Shown piece by piece: positions 44,942 to 53,968 of a stretch of DNA of 64,000 bases (within the stretch, counting starts at the first letter, position 1; each line of letters begins with the position of its first letter). The DNA lies in NCBI GenBank assembly GCA_003480165.1, contig QUIQ01000006.1:1-64000 (forward strand). Direction: 5' to 3'. Source of the DNA: Firmicutes bacterium AM41-11 (GTDB taxonomy: Bacteria; Bacillota_I; Bacilli_A; Erysipelotrichales; Erysipelotrichaceae). Both the position numbers and the translations under genes were made by a program. The notes below the pieces were generated by a model. It saw nothing but the letters and a program-made list of their open reading frames with translations. It ran no database searches and had not been told where the DNA came from.

Positions 44942-46300
44942 ATGAGAATATCCGTTGTAGGTGGAGGAAAAGTTGGTTATGCACTAGCTTCTCAACTAGA
45001 AAAAGAGGGGCATGATATAGCCATCATTGATAATCGATTATCAGCCATTGAGCGAGCTAACGATCATCTAGATGTCTTAGCGATTGAAGGCAATGGCGCC
45101 AATGTTGATACATTAAAACAAGCCGATACTGCCAATGCAGATATTTTAATTGCGGTAACAGGAAGTGATGAAATCAATATCATTTCCTGCTTGTTGGCAA
45201 AGAAGATGGGGGTATCAAATACCATTGCGCGTATTCGTAATCCAGAATATGTCAATTCAATGGCTCTATTAGAAAAGGATCTTGGTCTGAGTCTGAGTGT
45301 CAATCCAGAGCGTTCTTGCGCTCGGGAAATTGTGCGTTCAATTCATTTCTCTAAATCGGTACGTATTTCAACCTTTGCGAAAGGACGTGTTGAAATTGCG
45401 GAAATCTTGGTCAAAGAAGGAAACGATTTAATTGATAAAGCCGTTAGCCAAATCGGTTCGCGCTTTCAAGGACAAGTATTAATTTGTTCCGTGGTTCGAA
45501 ATAATGAAATTTTTATTCCCAATGGAAATTTTGTGATTCACAAAGGAGATCGAATCTCAGTTATTGCGACAACGCGTAATTTGGAAATGTTTTTAGTTCG
45601 AACGGGTATCAGCGAGTATCGCAACTTTCATGAAATGATGATTATTGGTGGCGGTCGTATTACGTATTATTTGGCAGCTATGTTACTACCAATGGGCATT
45701 CATTTGAAGATCATTGAAAAAGATGCCAATAAATGCCGCCAGCTAGCCATGCGCTTTCCCCAAGCCAATGTCATATGGGGCGATGGAACGGACCAGGAAT
45801 TCTTATTGAGCGAAAATATTGATGCGATGGATGCCTTTATTGCGCTAACGGATAATGATGAAGAGAATGTGATTGCTTCGATATTTGCGATGAGTCGCAA
45901 TGTGGAACGTGTTGTACCAAAATGTAATCGCGTTTCTTTAGATTTTTTATTAGATCGCTTTGACATTGCCAATGCGGTTACCCCAAAAATTTCCACAGCC
46001 AACCGTATTATTCGCTATGTACGAGCTATGAGCAATGCGAGTGGTTCGAATATTGAATCTTTATTGACATTGAATGAAGGAAAAATTGAAGCCTTGGAAT
46101 TTAGAGTCCGTAAAAGTTGCCAGTTTATCGGTATTCCGTTAAAACATTTAAAATTTAGAAAAGGAATTATTATTGGTTATATTACCCATTATGGTCAGGT
46201 TGAAATTGCCAATGGAGATGCGGTTGTCCAAGAAGGTGATACGGTCGTAGTGGTTAGTAGCATTCCAAAGTTGAGGGATATTAATGATGTTTTGGCTTAG
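44942..46300 (+). CDS. trkA: Trk potassium uptake regulatory protein TrkA
   Basis: This 452-residue cytoplasmic NAD-binding protein gates the TrkH potassium channel. It has two repeats of RCK_N plus RCK_C. The first Rossmann motif is VVGGGKVGYALASQLEKEG near residue 4, and the second is MIIGGGRITYYLAAML near residue 230. Full double-length TrkA indicates a Trk rather than a Ktr system. AAAGGAG precedes the start, and the end overlaps trkH by 17 bases. Confidence 0.94.
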   Translation: MRISVVGGGKVGYALASQLEKEGHDIAIIDNRLSAIERANDHLDVLAIEGNGANVDTLKQADTANADILIAVTGSDEINIISCLLAKKMGVSNTIARIRNPEYVNSMALLEKDLGLSLSVNPERSCAREIVRSIHFSKSVRISTFAKGRVEIAEILVKEGNDLIDKAVSQIGSRFQGQVLICSVVRNNEIFIPNGNFVIHKGDRISVIATTRNLEMFLVRTGISEYRNFHEMMIIGGGRITYYLAAMLLPMGIHLKIIEKDANKCRQLAMRFPQANVIWGDGTDQEFLLSENIDAMDAFIALTDNDEENVIASIFAMSRNVERVVPKCNRVSLDFLLDRFDIANAVTPKISTANRIIRYVRAMSNASGSNIESLLTLNEGKIEALEFRVRKSCQFIGIPLKHLKFRKGIIIGYITHYGQVEIANGDAVVQEGDTVVVVSSIPKLRDINDVLA

Positions 46301-47810
46301 AAGACAAGGACGTAAACTAAACTGGCATGTGATTGGCAACGTTATTGGGAATGTGTTACTAGTCATGGCTTTCTTATTTGTTTTTCCAATCATTTGTGGA
46401 ATTATTTATCACGAAGAAGTTCTTTCCTTTCTTTTTATGATGATTGCCTGTCTTGTAGTGGGTTTCCCTTTATCTCGCATTAAAGTAAAACACCGCATGT
46501 ATTTTGCTCGGGATGGCCTGATGGCCGTTGGTTTATGCTGGGTCGTATTATCTATTGTAGGTGCTCTACCATTCTGGTTTTCCGGTACAATTCTGCATTT
46601 TATTGATGCTTTCTTTGAAACTGTCTCAGGCTTTACTACCACAGGATCAAGTATTTTAAAAGAAGTCGAATCTTTACCAAAATGTATGTTGTTCTGGCGT
46701 AGTTTCACCCATTGGATTGGTGGTATGGGAATTTTAGTCTTTGTCTTGGCAATTCTACCGAAATCCAATGATCGTTCGATACATATCTTACGGGCCGAAT
46801 CACCAGGACCTGTCATTGGAAAACTGGTTCCACGGCTGCGTAAAAGTGCAATGATTCTTTATGCGATTTATATGGGCATGACGATTTTGGAAGTGGTTCT
46901 ATTACTGTTAGGAAAAATGCCTTTATTTGATGCATTATGTAATACCTTTGGAACTGCTGGTACAGGTGGATTTAGTATAACCAACCAGGGAATTGGCCAG
47001 TATCACAATGCCTATTATGAATGGGTGATTGGTATTTTCATGGCTTTGTTTGGGGTGAACTTTAACTTTTATTTCTTCTGTTTGATCCATGAATGGAAAG
47101 AAGCTTTCCATATGGAAGAAGTTCAAACGTATTTTAAAGTCATTGGCTTTTCTACCTTATTCATTGCCATTAACATCTTGCCACTGATTCATGGAGGGTT
47201 CATAGATGCTGTGCGCTTAGCCTTTTTCCAGGTGTCTTCCATTATTACTACTACAGGGTATTCTTCTTGTGATTTCAATTTGTGGCCAACCTTCTCAAAG
47301 ATGATTTTATTGCTTCTGATGGCTTTAGGGGCTTGTGCTGGTAGTACCGGTGGAGGTATAAAGGTTAGCCGAATGATTGTTGTTGTTAAGAAGATTCGGG
47401 CGGACATTCAAAAGACGATCCATCCGCAAAAGGTGACTTTGATTACCTTTGATGGCAAGGCGCTTGACAACAAAGTAGTTGATCAAATTATGAGTTTCTT
47501 TTGTTGCTTCATTTTGATTTTAGCTTTATGCATGGTTTTAGTATCGTTGGATGGTTTTGATTTTGAAACAACGATTTCTGCTTGTTTTGCGTGCATTGGA
47601 AATATTGGACCAGGTTTTGCGATGGTTGGACCATTTGGAAATTTCTCTGCTTTTAGTGATTTATCGAAAATCGTCTTATCCTTTGCGATGCTGATTGGGC
47701 GTTTGGAGATTTTCCCTATTTTGATTTTCTTGGCACCATTTATTGGAAAAGGAAAGAAATATCGTCCTACCAAAGCCGATCAAGTGCTCTTAGATGAGAA
47801 AAATTATTAG
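46284..47810 (+). CDS. trkH: Trk potassium transporter membrane subunit TrkH
   Basis: This 508-residue membrane protein is made of four M1-P-M2 units. The selectivity-filter glycines are seen in SGFTTTGSS, GTAGTGGFS, ITTTGYSS and GNIGPGFA. It moves K+ (possibly Na+) and works with TrkA, encoded directly upstream and overlapping. This type of transporter is often controlled by c-di-AMP in Bacillota; gdpP is in the same window but not adjacent. Confidence 0.94.
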   Translation: MMFWLRRQGRKLNWHVIGNVIGNVLLVMAFLFVFPIICGIIYHEEVLSFLFMMIACLVVGFPLSRIKVKHRMYFARDGLMAVGLCWVVLSIVGALPFWFSGTILHFIDAFFETVSGFTTTGSSILKEVESLPKCMLFWRSFTHWIGGMGILVFVLAILPKSNDRSIHILRAESPGPVIGKLVPRLRKSAMILYAIYMGMTILEVVLLLLGKMPLFDALCNTFGTAGTGGFSITNQGIGQYHNAYYEWVIGIFMALFGVNFNFYFFCLIHEWKEAFHMEEVQTYFKVIGFSTLFIAINILPLIHGGFIDAVRLAFFQVSSIITTTGYSSCDFNLWPTFSKMILLLLMALGACAGSTGGGIKVSRMIVVVKKIRADIQKTIHPQKVTLITFDGKALDNKVVDQIMSFFCCFILILALCMVLVSLDGFDFETTISACFACIGNIGPGFAMVGPFGNFSAFSDLSKIVLSFAMLIGRLEIFPILIFLAPFIGKGKKYRPTKADQVLLDEKNY

Positions 47811-47814
47811 GGGC

Positions 47815-47843
47815 TTGAAAGCGCTTTAATGATTTGTTAAGAT
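47815..47843 (+). promoter_or_regulatory. Promoter of pflB with cre-like box
   Basis: TTGAAA (47815-47820), 17 bases and TAAGAT (47838-47843). TGAAAGCGCTTTAA (47816-47829) overlaps the -35 and differs from the CcpA cre consensus at one position. Confidence 0.75.
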
Positions 47844-47849
47844 TTAATC

Positions 47850-47954
47850 ACTTATATGACTGACGGAAGTGGAATAACCACATGAAGTATAAGGGACTAA
47901 TATAGCCGACCGTCTGGGCAAATGTTTTTGTTCAGTGGTCGGCTTTTGTTTTGC
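47850..47954 (+). promoter_or_regulatory. ZTP (pfl-motif) riboswitch with terminator
   Basis: GACGG (47862-47866) pairs with CCGTC (47910-47914), next to the conserved CTGGGCA. An inner hairpin GTGG/CCAC lies at 47869-47881. Both are hallmarks of the pfl/ZTP aptamer. A competing terminator pairs AGCCGACC (47904-47911) with GGTCGGCT (47937-47944) and ends in TTTGTTTT. ZTP or ZMP, signals of low 10-formyl-THF, should favour readthrough into pflB, which supplies formate. Confidence 0.9.
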
Positions 47955-48000
47955 ATGTCGATTGACGAACGAAACAAAGTATAGTAACGTATTTTTAGGC

Positions 48001-48016
48001 GTTAGCTATAGCTAAC
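48001..48016. promoter_or_regulatory. Perfect 16-bp palindrome before pflB
   Basis: GTTAGCTATAGCTAAC is a perfect palindrome between the riboswitch terminator and the ribosome binding site of pflB. It may be a protein-binding site or a small mRNA hairpin (6-bp stem, 4-base loop). I do not recognise the regulator. Confidence 0.55.
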
Positions 48017-48043
48017 TATTAAATTCTTTGACAGGAGGTATGT

Positions 48044-50281
48044 ATGAAAGAACAATGGCAAGGATTTAAAGGAACAAAGTGGCAGGATGAAGTAGATGTT
48101 CGTGATTTTATTCAAAACAACTATACGCCTTATGATGGGGATGAAAGCTTTTTAGTCGGTCCCAGCAAGGCAACCGAAAAATTATGGGATGAACTTCAAA
48201 AGCTACAAAAAGAAGAACGTAGTAAAAATGGTGTATTGGATATGGAAACGGAAATCGTTTCTAGTATCACAGCCTATAAACCCGGATATTTGGATAAAGA
48301 TTTAGAGAAGATTGTTGGCTTGCAGACGGATAAACCTTTAAAACGGGCATTTATGCCGTATGGTGGAATTCGTATGAGTGAAGAAGCTTGTGAAACCTAT
48401 GGATATAAACCTAGCGAAAAGCTTCATGAAATTTTTACAAAATACCATAAAACGCATAACGATGCTGTCTTTAGTGCATATACACCGGAAATGCGTCTAT
48501 GTCGTCGTAATAAAATTATTACGGGATTACCTGATACGTATGGACGGGGTCGAATTGTCGGGGATTATCGCCGAGTTGCCTTATATGGTATTGATTTTCT
48601 AATTGCGCAGAAACAAGAAGATTTTGCGTATTGTGGGGATGGAACGATGACCGATGATGTGATTCGTCAAAGAGAAGAACTGGCGGATCAGATCAAAGCT
48701 TTAAAGGAAATGAAAGTCATGGCCAAAGACTATGGCTTTGATATTAGTCTTCCGGCAAAAGATTCCAAAGAAGCGGTACAATGGCTGTATTTTGGTTATT
48801 TGGCTGCCATTAAGACACAGAATGGGGCTGCCATGAGTGTTGGACGTATTTCTACTTTCTTAGATATCTATTTTGAAAGAGATTTAGCGAATGGAACCTA
48901 TACCGAAGCGGAAATCCAAGAAATTGTCGATCATTTGACAATGAAATTCCGGATGGTGAAATTTGCCCGTATTCCAAGCTATAACCAGTTATTCTCAGGC
49001 GACCCTGTCTGGGCGACTTTAGATGTTGCCGGACTTGGTATGGATGGAAGAAGTATGGTGACAAAAACTTGTTTCCGTTTCTTGCATACGCTGGAAAACA
49101 TGGGACCAAGTCCAGAGCCAAATTTAACGGTCTTGTATTCCAGTCATTTGCCAGAAGCATTTAAAAAATATGCTGCTAAGATTTCGATTGATACAAGTAG
49201 TGTGCAATACGAAAGCGATGATGTAATGCGTCCAGTCTGGGGCGATGATTATGCGGTTTGTTGCTGCGTCAGTGCAACACAAACGGGAAAAGAAATGCAA
49301 TTCTTTGGTGCTCGGGCCAATTTGGCAAAGTGTTTGTTGTATGCCATCAATGGAGGAGTTGATGAAAAGACTAAGACCCAAGTTGGTCCAGAGTATAAGC
49401 CGATTACAAGTGAATACTTGGATTATGATGAAGTAATGCATAAATATGACATCATGATGGATTGGTTAAGTGGTTTATATGTCAATGTATTAAACTTGAT
49501 CCAATACATGCATGATAAATACTATTATGAAGCCAGTCAGATGGCTTTGATTGATACCGATGTACGCCGTACATTTGCTACGGGTATTGCCGGTTTCTCG
49601 CATGTTGTAGATTCTTTAAGTGCTATCAAATATGCCAAGGTAAAAACCATTCGGGATGAAGATGGTATTGTCGTGGATTATCAAGTTGAAGGGGATTTCC
49701 CACGCTATGGAAACGATGATGATCGTGCAGATGAGATTGCGGTTTGGTTATTAAAAACCTTTATGAAAAAGATTGAAAAGCATCATACGTATCGCAATAG
49801 TGAACCAACAACATCGATTCTTACTATTACTTCTAATGTGGTATATGGAAAGGCAACAGGAGCATTGCCAGATGGTCGTAAAGCCGGAGAGCCTTTATCA
49901 CCAGGTGCCAATCCAGCTTATGGTGCAGAACAAAATGGTTTATTAGCTTCTTTGAACTCGGTGGCTAAATTGCCTTATGAATACGCCCTGGATGGAATCA
50001 GTAATACTCAAACGATTAACCCAGATGCGCTAGGTCATACCGAAGCCGAAAGAGTGGATAACCTTGTTCATGTATTAGATGGATACTTTGATCAAGGTGC
50101 CCATCATTTAAATGTAAATGTGTTTGGGGTTGAAAAGTTAAAAGATGCGATGGAACATCCAGAAAAAGAAGAATACGCAAACTTTACGATTCGGGTTTCT
50201 GGATATGCAGTAAAATTCATTGATTTAACTCGTGAACAACAACTCGATGTAATTAGTCGTACATGTCATAAGAGCCTATAA
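48044..50281 (+). CDS. pflB: Pyruvate formate-lyase
   Basis: This glycyl-radical enzyme splits pyruvate with CoA to acetyl-CoA and formate, central to anaerobic fermentation. The 745-residue length is normal. The catalytic Cys pair is Cys407-Cys408 in [13 protein letters not shown], with an extra Cys406 before it where most enzymes have Ala. The radical Gly720 is in [10 protein letters not shown] near the C-terminus. AGGAGG precedes the start. Expression is controlled by a cre-like box and a ZTP riboswitch. The activase gene pflA follows after 29 bases. Confidence 0.97.
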   Translation: MKEQWQGFKGTKWQDEVDVRDFIQNNYTPYDGDESFLVGPSKATEKLWDELQKLQKEERSKNGVLDMETEIVSSITAYKPGYLDKDLEKIVGLQTDKPLKRAFMPYGGIRMSEEACETYGYKPSEKLHEIFTKYHKTHNDAVFSAYTPEMRLCRRNKIITGLPDTYGRGRIVGDYRRVALYGIDFLIAQKQEDFAYCGDGTMTDDVIRQREELADQIKALKEMKVMAKDYGFDISLPAKDSKEAVQWLYFGYLAAIKTQNGAAMSVGRISTFLDIYFERDLANGTYTEAEIQEIVDHLTMKFRMVKFARIPSYNQLFSGDPVWATLDVAGLGMDGRSMVTKTCFRFLHTLENMGPSPEPNLTVLYSSHLPEAFKKYAAKISIDTSSVQYESDDVMRPVWGDDYAVCCCVSATQTGKEMQFFGARANLAKCLLYAINGGVDEKTKTQVGPEYKPITSEYLDYDEVMHKYDIMMDWLSGLYVNVLNLIQYMHDKYYYEASQMALIDTDVRRTFATGIAGFSHVVDSLSAIKYAKVKTIRDEDGIVVDYQVEGDFPRYGNDDDRADEIAVWLLKTFMKKIEKHHTYRNSEPTTSILTITSNVVYGKATGALPDGRKAGEPLSPGANPAYGAEQNGLLASLNSVAKLPYEYALDGISNTQTINPDALGHTEAERVDNLVHVLDGYFDQGAHHLNVNVFGVEKLKDAMEHPEKEEYANFTIRVSGYAVKFIDLTREQQLDVISRTCHKSL

Positions 50282-50310
50282 GTGGTTCTTTATGCAGAAA
50301 GGGGATTTCT

Positions 50311-51048
50311 ATGTTAGGTGCCATTCATTCTATAGAAACATTTGGATCCGTAGATGGACCTGGGGTTCGCTATGTGATTTTTATGCAAGGCTGCAATATG
50401 CGTTGTCAATTTTGTCATAATGCGGATACTTGGAAACAAATGACACCAGACCAAGATGCTGCTTCCGTATTAAAAAAAGCCTTGCGTTATCGAACGTATT
50501 GGAAAGATACGGGTGGCATTACGGTCAGTGGGGGAGAACCTTTATTGCAGATTGATTTTTTGATTGAACTTTTTACCTTGGCTAAAAAAGCCGGAGTTCA
50601 TACGACTTTGGATACGTGTGGGCAGCCATTTACCCAGGCTGAGCCAGGTTTTTCAAAGATTCGAAGGCTTATGGAAGTGACAGATCTTGTCTTGTTGGAT
50701 ATTAAACAAATTGATAATGAAAAACATAAGCTTTTAACGGGACACCCGAATACCAATATCTTAGCTTTTGCCCGATATTTAGATTCGATTCATAAACCAG
50801 TATGGATCCGTCATGTGACGATTCCAGGCATCAATGATTCAGATCAAGAATTGGAAAGGCTAGATCAATTCTTGCAGGAAAGAAAGAATATTCAAAGGGT
50901 GGATGTACTTCCTTACCATACGATGGGAATGTATAAATGGGAAGCTTTAGGATTAGAATATCCATTAAAGGATGTTCCGACTCCGACTGTTGAACAAGTG
51001 AATCGGGTAAAAACACTTCTACATGTCGAGGATTATCCTTTGACATAA
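50311..51048 (+). CDS. pflA: Pyruvate formate-lyase activating enzyme
   Basis: This radical SAM enzyme installs the glycyl radical on PFL. The 245-residue protein has the CxxxCxxC cluster Cys28, Cys32, Cys35 in MQGCNMRCQFCHN, the FGSVDGPGVRYV start and the SAM-binding GGE motif in TVSGGEPLLQ. The ribosome binding site is AAAGGGG. It is co-transcribed with pflB and followed by a terminator. Confidence 0.96.
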   Translation: MLGAIHSIETFGSVDGPGVRYVIFMQGCNMRCQFCHNADTWKQMTPDQDAASVLKKALRYRTYWKDTGGITVSGGEPLLQIDFLIELFTLAKKAGVHTTLDTCGQPFTQAEPGFSKIRRLMEVTDLVLLDIKQIDNEKHKLLTGHPNTNILAFARYLDSIHKPVWIRHVTIPGINDSDQELERLDQFLQERKNIQRVDVLPYHTMGMYKWEALGLEYPLKDVPTPTVEQVNRVKTLLHVEDYPLT

Positions 51049-51053
51049 AACAT

Positions 51054-51088
51054 AAGGCTGGATGACTGTTGGTTATCCGCCTTTTTTT
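51054..51088 (+). terminator. Terminator of pflBA
   Basis: AAGGC (51054-51058) and GGATGAC (51060-51066) pair with GTTATCC (51072-51078) and GCCTT (51079-51083), followed by a T-run. Confidence 0.8.
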
Positions 51089-51178
51089 GTCGCAATTTAC
51101 ATAGAATTGATAAAGGGAGAGTATATTTATGGTATATTTAAAAAATGTAAATAGGGCAGAAAGAAGTATTAACCACTT

Positions 51179-52954
51179 ATGAAAATAAAGAAATTTATTC
51201 AAAAGAATAAAGTATGGGCAATTCCTATTATCTGGTTTTTTGTAGGTTGCCTTTTTTTAGAAATGATTACGAATAATCTATTAGAAAATCACCTTGCTTC
51301 TAAAGAAGAAATCTCAAGAATGAATGCGATAACGTATGCCGAACAAATTAAGGAAGATATTAATGCCGGTATCTCTATCACCAACAGTTTGAAACAAGTG
51401 ATTGTGAGTGAAGATGGGCGTTGTAATGCATTTGATGAAATTGCGAGAAATTCAATGAATTCATCCATTCAGAGTATTCAATTGGCTCCGGCTGGAAAGG
51501 TGACCGAGATTTATCCGGAAGCGGGTAATGAAGCAGGAAAGGTTGACTTGATGACCGATGAAGCACGAGGCGCCTATGCCCGTTATGGGATGGAGCAGAA
51601 TTGTATAGTGACGCAAGGTCCTTTTGATCTAAGACAAGGTGGCAAGGGAATTGCCATAAGAAATCCGGTTTACCTGGAAAAGGATGGGCGAAAAGTCTTT
51701 TGGGGCTTTACGATTGCGATTATTCGCGTCCCAGATATTTTTTCCAAATCGGCAAAAGCTTTGGAGAACTTTGGCTATCAATATCGTTTATTAAAAACCG
51801 AGGCACCTTGGTCTAAAAAATATACCGATGTAGCTGCTTCCAAAGGTAAACTGGTACGTCCGGTTGCGTATACGTTTAAGATTGGACAGGAATGTTGGAA
51901 ACTGGAAGTCATGCCAAAGGATGGTTGGCAAAATAAAAAATTGGAGCTTGTATTCATTGGTGGCGGTCTCTTTATTCTTTTATTGATGACAGGATTAATG
52001 ATTGCGGTGCTTATCTTAAATCAAAGGCGGAAAAATCTACATTGGTTAGCCCAAACCGATGCCTTGACCAATGTGTACAATCGAAGTGGTTTTGATCAAG
52101 TATTGGATCAGCACATCGAAGCCCATGAGAACTCTTCTTTTGTGGTAGCGGAACTCGATATTGATAATTTTAAATTTATTAATGATATGTATGGCCATGC
52201 GGCTGGAGATTTGGCTTTGCAGAGTCTGACGAATAATATGCGAAAGGCTTTTCTGGGTGAAGCTATCATTGGTCGAAATGGTGGGGATGAGTTCTGTCTA
52301 TTGCTTCCTGACACGACCTGTCAATCTGTGCAAAAAAAATTAGAAAAATTCACCAAGACAAGGAAAAGTTTTGTTTATAAAGGCAAATTACATTTTTTTA
52401 CCATTTCATTAGGTTATGCAGAATATCCAACCCATGCCGAAAATCGCAATGGTTTAATGCAATGCGCAGATGCGGCTTTATATGGGGTTAAACAAAAAGG
52501 TAAACAAGGCTGTATGGTTTTCACAAAAGGTCTGCAAGCAACCCGAACCCAGTTAGGTTTTGCCCTGCAGGATATTTCGGATAATTTACCCGGTGCATTT
52601 TTGATTTATAAAGCCAATCCAGCGGATGATCAATTGTTGTTCGCAAATCATGAAATGTTGGAACTAGCCGGTTGTAAGGATATGGATGAATTCTTTGCGT
52701 ATACCAAATGCAGTTTCCGAAACTTAATTGATGAGCCAGAACGAGACGCTGTTGAAGCAAGTATCTGGCAACAGATTAATGCGGATGATGGGCATAAAAA
52801 TGATTATGTCAGCTTCTCTTTTATTCGAAGAGATGGAAGCAAGATAGAAGTATTTGATCATGGACGAATTGTAGATACTACGCATTATGGTCGAGTTTTC
52901 TATGTGTTATTTATGAGTAAAGAATTAATCAATCGACATTATGAACGTGATTGA
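51179..52954 (+). CDS. Membrane diguanylate cyclase-like protein (CHASE-GGDEF-PAS)
   Basis: This 591-residue sensor has a membrane span (about 12-32), an extracytoplasmic CHASE-like domain (about 45-245), and a second span (about 255-281). A GGDEF domain (about 288-455) and a C-terminal PAS-like domain (about 465-585) follow. The GGDEF motif is intact at 368-372 (NGGDEF) with LDIDNFKFINDMYGH upstream, so c-di-GMP synthesis is plausible. The RxxD inhibitory site is not visible. No EAL phosphodiesterase or PilZ protein is nearby. The ribosome binding site is weak, and TGGTATATT (51130-51138) is a possible extended -10. Confidence 0.85.
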   Translation: MKIKKFIQKNKVWAIPIIWFFVGCLFLEMITNNLLENHLASKEEISRMNAITYAEQIKEDINAGISITNSLKQVIVSEDGRCNAFDEIARNSMNSSIQSIQLAPAGKVTEIYPEAGNEAGKVDLMTDEARGAYARYGMEQNCIVTQGPFDLRQGGKGIAIRNPVYLEKDGRKVFWGFTIAIIRVPDIFSKSAKALENFGYQYRLLKTEAPWSKKYTDVAASKGKLVRPVAYTFKIGQECWKLEVMPKDGWQNKKLELVFIGGGLFILLLMTGLMIAVLILNQRRKNLHWLAQTDALTNVYNRSGFDQVLDQHIEAHENSSFVVAELDIDNFKFINDMYGHAAGDLALQSLTNNMRKAFLGEAIIGRNGGDEFCLLLPDTTCQSVQKKLEKFTKTRKSFVYKGKLHFFTISLGYAEYPTHAENRNGLMQCADAALYGVKQKGKQGCMVFTKGLQATRTQLGFALQDISDNLPGAFLIYKANPADDQLLFANHEMLELAGCKDMDEFFAYTKCSFRNLIDEPERDAVEASIWQQINADDGHKNDYVSFSFIRRDGSKIEVFDHGRIVDTTHYGRVFYVLFMSKELINRHYERD

Positions 52955-52963
52955 TAAATAAAA

Positions 52964-53012
52964 AAAGATCGAACAATTGTGCAGTGAGGCCAATTTGTTT
53001 CAATCTTTATTT
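52964..53012 (+). terminator. Terminator of the GGDEF gene
   Basis: AAAGAT (52964-52969) pairs with ATCTTT (53003-53008). GAA and CAA segments pair imperfectly inside, and an AT-rich tail follows. Confidence 0.55.
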
Positions 53013-53034
53013 GTATAAAATAGACAAATAAAAA

Positions 53035-53056
53035 ACACTCCATTGGAGTGTTATTT
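53035..53056. terminator. Terminator of tRNA-Asn (minus strand)
   Basis: ACACTCC (53035-53041), loop ATT, GGAGTGT (53045-53051). On the minus strand it is followed by TTTTTTATTT, downstream of the tRNA gene. The + strand side also has Ts. Confidence 0.8.
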
Positions 53057-53061
53057 TTAAA

Positions 53062-53137
53062 TGGCGCCTCAAACAAGACTCGAACTTGTGACCTGCCGGT
53101 TAACAGCCGGATGCTCTACCAACTGAGCTATTGAGGC
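53062..53137 (-). tRNA. tRNA-Asn (anticodon GTT)
   Basis: A 76-base cloverleaf on the minus strand, CCA encoded. The acceptor is GCCTCAA with TTGAGGC, discriminator G. The D-arm starts TAGCTCAGTTGGTAGAGC. The anticodon loop CTGTTAA has GTT at 53102-53104 (complement), and the T-loop is GTTCGAGTC. It has its own promoter and terminator. Confidence 0.97.
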
Positions 53138-53163
53138 GTTTGCGTATTGCTCAACGCTCAATA

Positions 53164-53192
53164 ATAATAGCATGGTTATTTGATAGACGCAA
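53164..53192 (-). promoter_or_regulatory. Promoter of tRNA-Asn
   Basis: On the minus strand: TTGCGT (53192-53187), 17 bases and TATTAT (53169-53164), with TGC before the -10. Confidence 0.75.
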
Positions 53193-53210
53193 GTGCTTTT
53201 TTTAAAAAAA

Positions 53211-53825
53211 TTAAGATTTTTTTTGTGACTGCAAAATTGCCCGAATCGCATCGAATAAATAAGGTTTATATTCACGAATAGGTAAGGGTTCATTTTTGAC
53301 AATACTGCTGTAACAAGTCGAACCGACAAAATCGATAATCATAAATAAAACCAAATTCGGATCTTCGTAGTTATATGCATTCTTTTCCGCTAATTCCGCA
53401 AATCGCTTACGAATATGTAGTTCATCGTTGGAATAGCTTTTATGCACATAGTCGGAAAAGATGCCCCAAGAGAGGTTCTTTTGAATAAAAGAGGCAACTT
53501 GTTTATTGGATTCAAGTTCATTCAGAATCTGATTGATTAAGTAAATGATACTGTCTTCAAAGTTGCGAATGTCGTTTTCATCTAGTTTTTCTTGCGCATT
53601 GAGAAAGATTCTACTGGCTTCCCGAGAAATAAGGATATCGCGAATCTGGTCTTTATCTTTGAAATATAGGTAGAAAGTCCCTTTGGCTACACCAGCTTTT
53701 TTCGCAATTTCGCTAATTGTTACATTTTGAATATCTTTACTGGTAAATAATTCAAATGCCGCGTTTAGTAATTTTGTTTCTTTTATTTTCTTGTTTTCGA
53801 TTATTTTTGACTTCACTGGTTTCAC
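53211..53825 (-). CDS. TetR-family transcriptional regulator
   Basis: This 204-residue regulator has a TetR helix-turn-helix at about residues 34-65 (VTISEIAKKAGVAKGTFYLYFKDKDQI). The C-terminal ligand-binding part is helical and not assignable. It is divergent from an MMPL transporter gene with 143 bases between them. This is the usual layout for a repressor of an efflux or lipid-export operon, so the MMPL pair is its likely target. Confidence 0.9.
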   Translation of the reverse strand: MKPVKSKIIENKKIKETKLLNAAFELFTSKDIQNVTISEIAKKAGVAKGTFYLYFKDKDQIRDILISREASRIFLNAQEKLDENDIRNFEDSIIYLINQILNELESNKQVASFIQKNLSWGIFSDYVHKSYSNDELHIRKRFAELAEKNAYNYEDPNLVLFMIIDFVGSTCYSSIVKNEPLPIREYKPYLFDAIRAILQSQKKS

Positions 53826-53839
53826 CTCTTTTCAACAAT

Positions 53840-53869
53840 ATTATATATAAAAAATGTACTCGTGGTCAA
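53840..53869 (-). promoter_or_regulatory. Promoter of the tetR-family gene
   Basis: On the minus strand: TTGACC (53869-53864), 18 bases and TATAAT (53845-53840). Confidence 0.75.
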
Positions 53870-53916
53870 TTTTTTGGTTAAATCAAGCTAATTGTCTAAA
53901 AATGGCTGTTAAAGAA

Positions 53917-53945
53917 TTGACTGTTGGTCATTATAAAACTATACT
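53917..53945 (+). promoter_or_regulatory. Promoter of the MMPL operon with dyad
   Basis: TTGACT (53917-53922), 17 bases and TATACT (53940-53945). The dyad TGAC-TGTTG-GTCA (53918-53930) overlaps the -35. GTGGTCA also appears at 53862-53868 near the divergent promoter, so it is a candidate TetR operator half-site. Confidence 0.65.
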
Positions 53946-53968
53946 GTCTTACGTTGAGGTGAGGGTAT

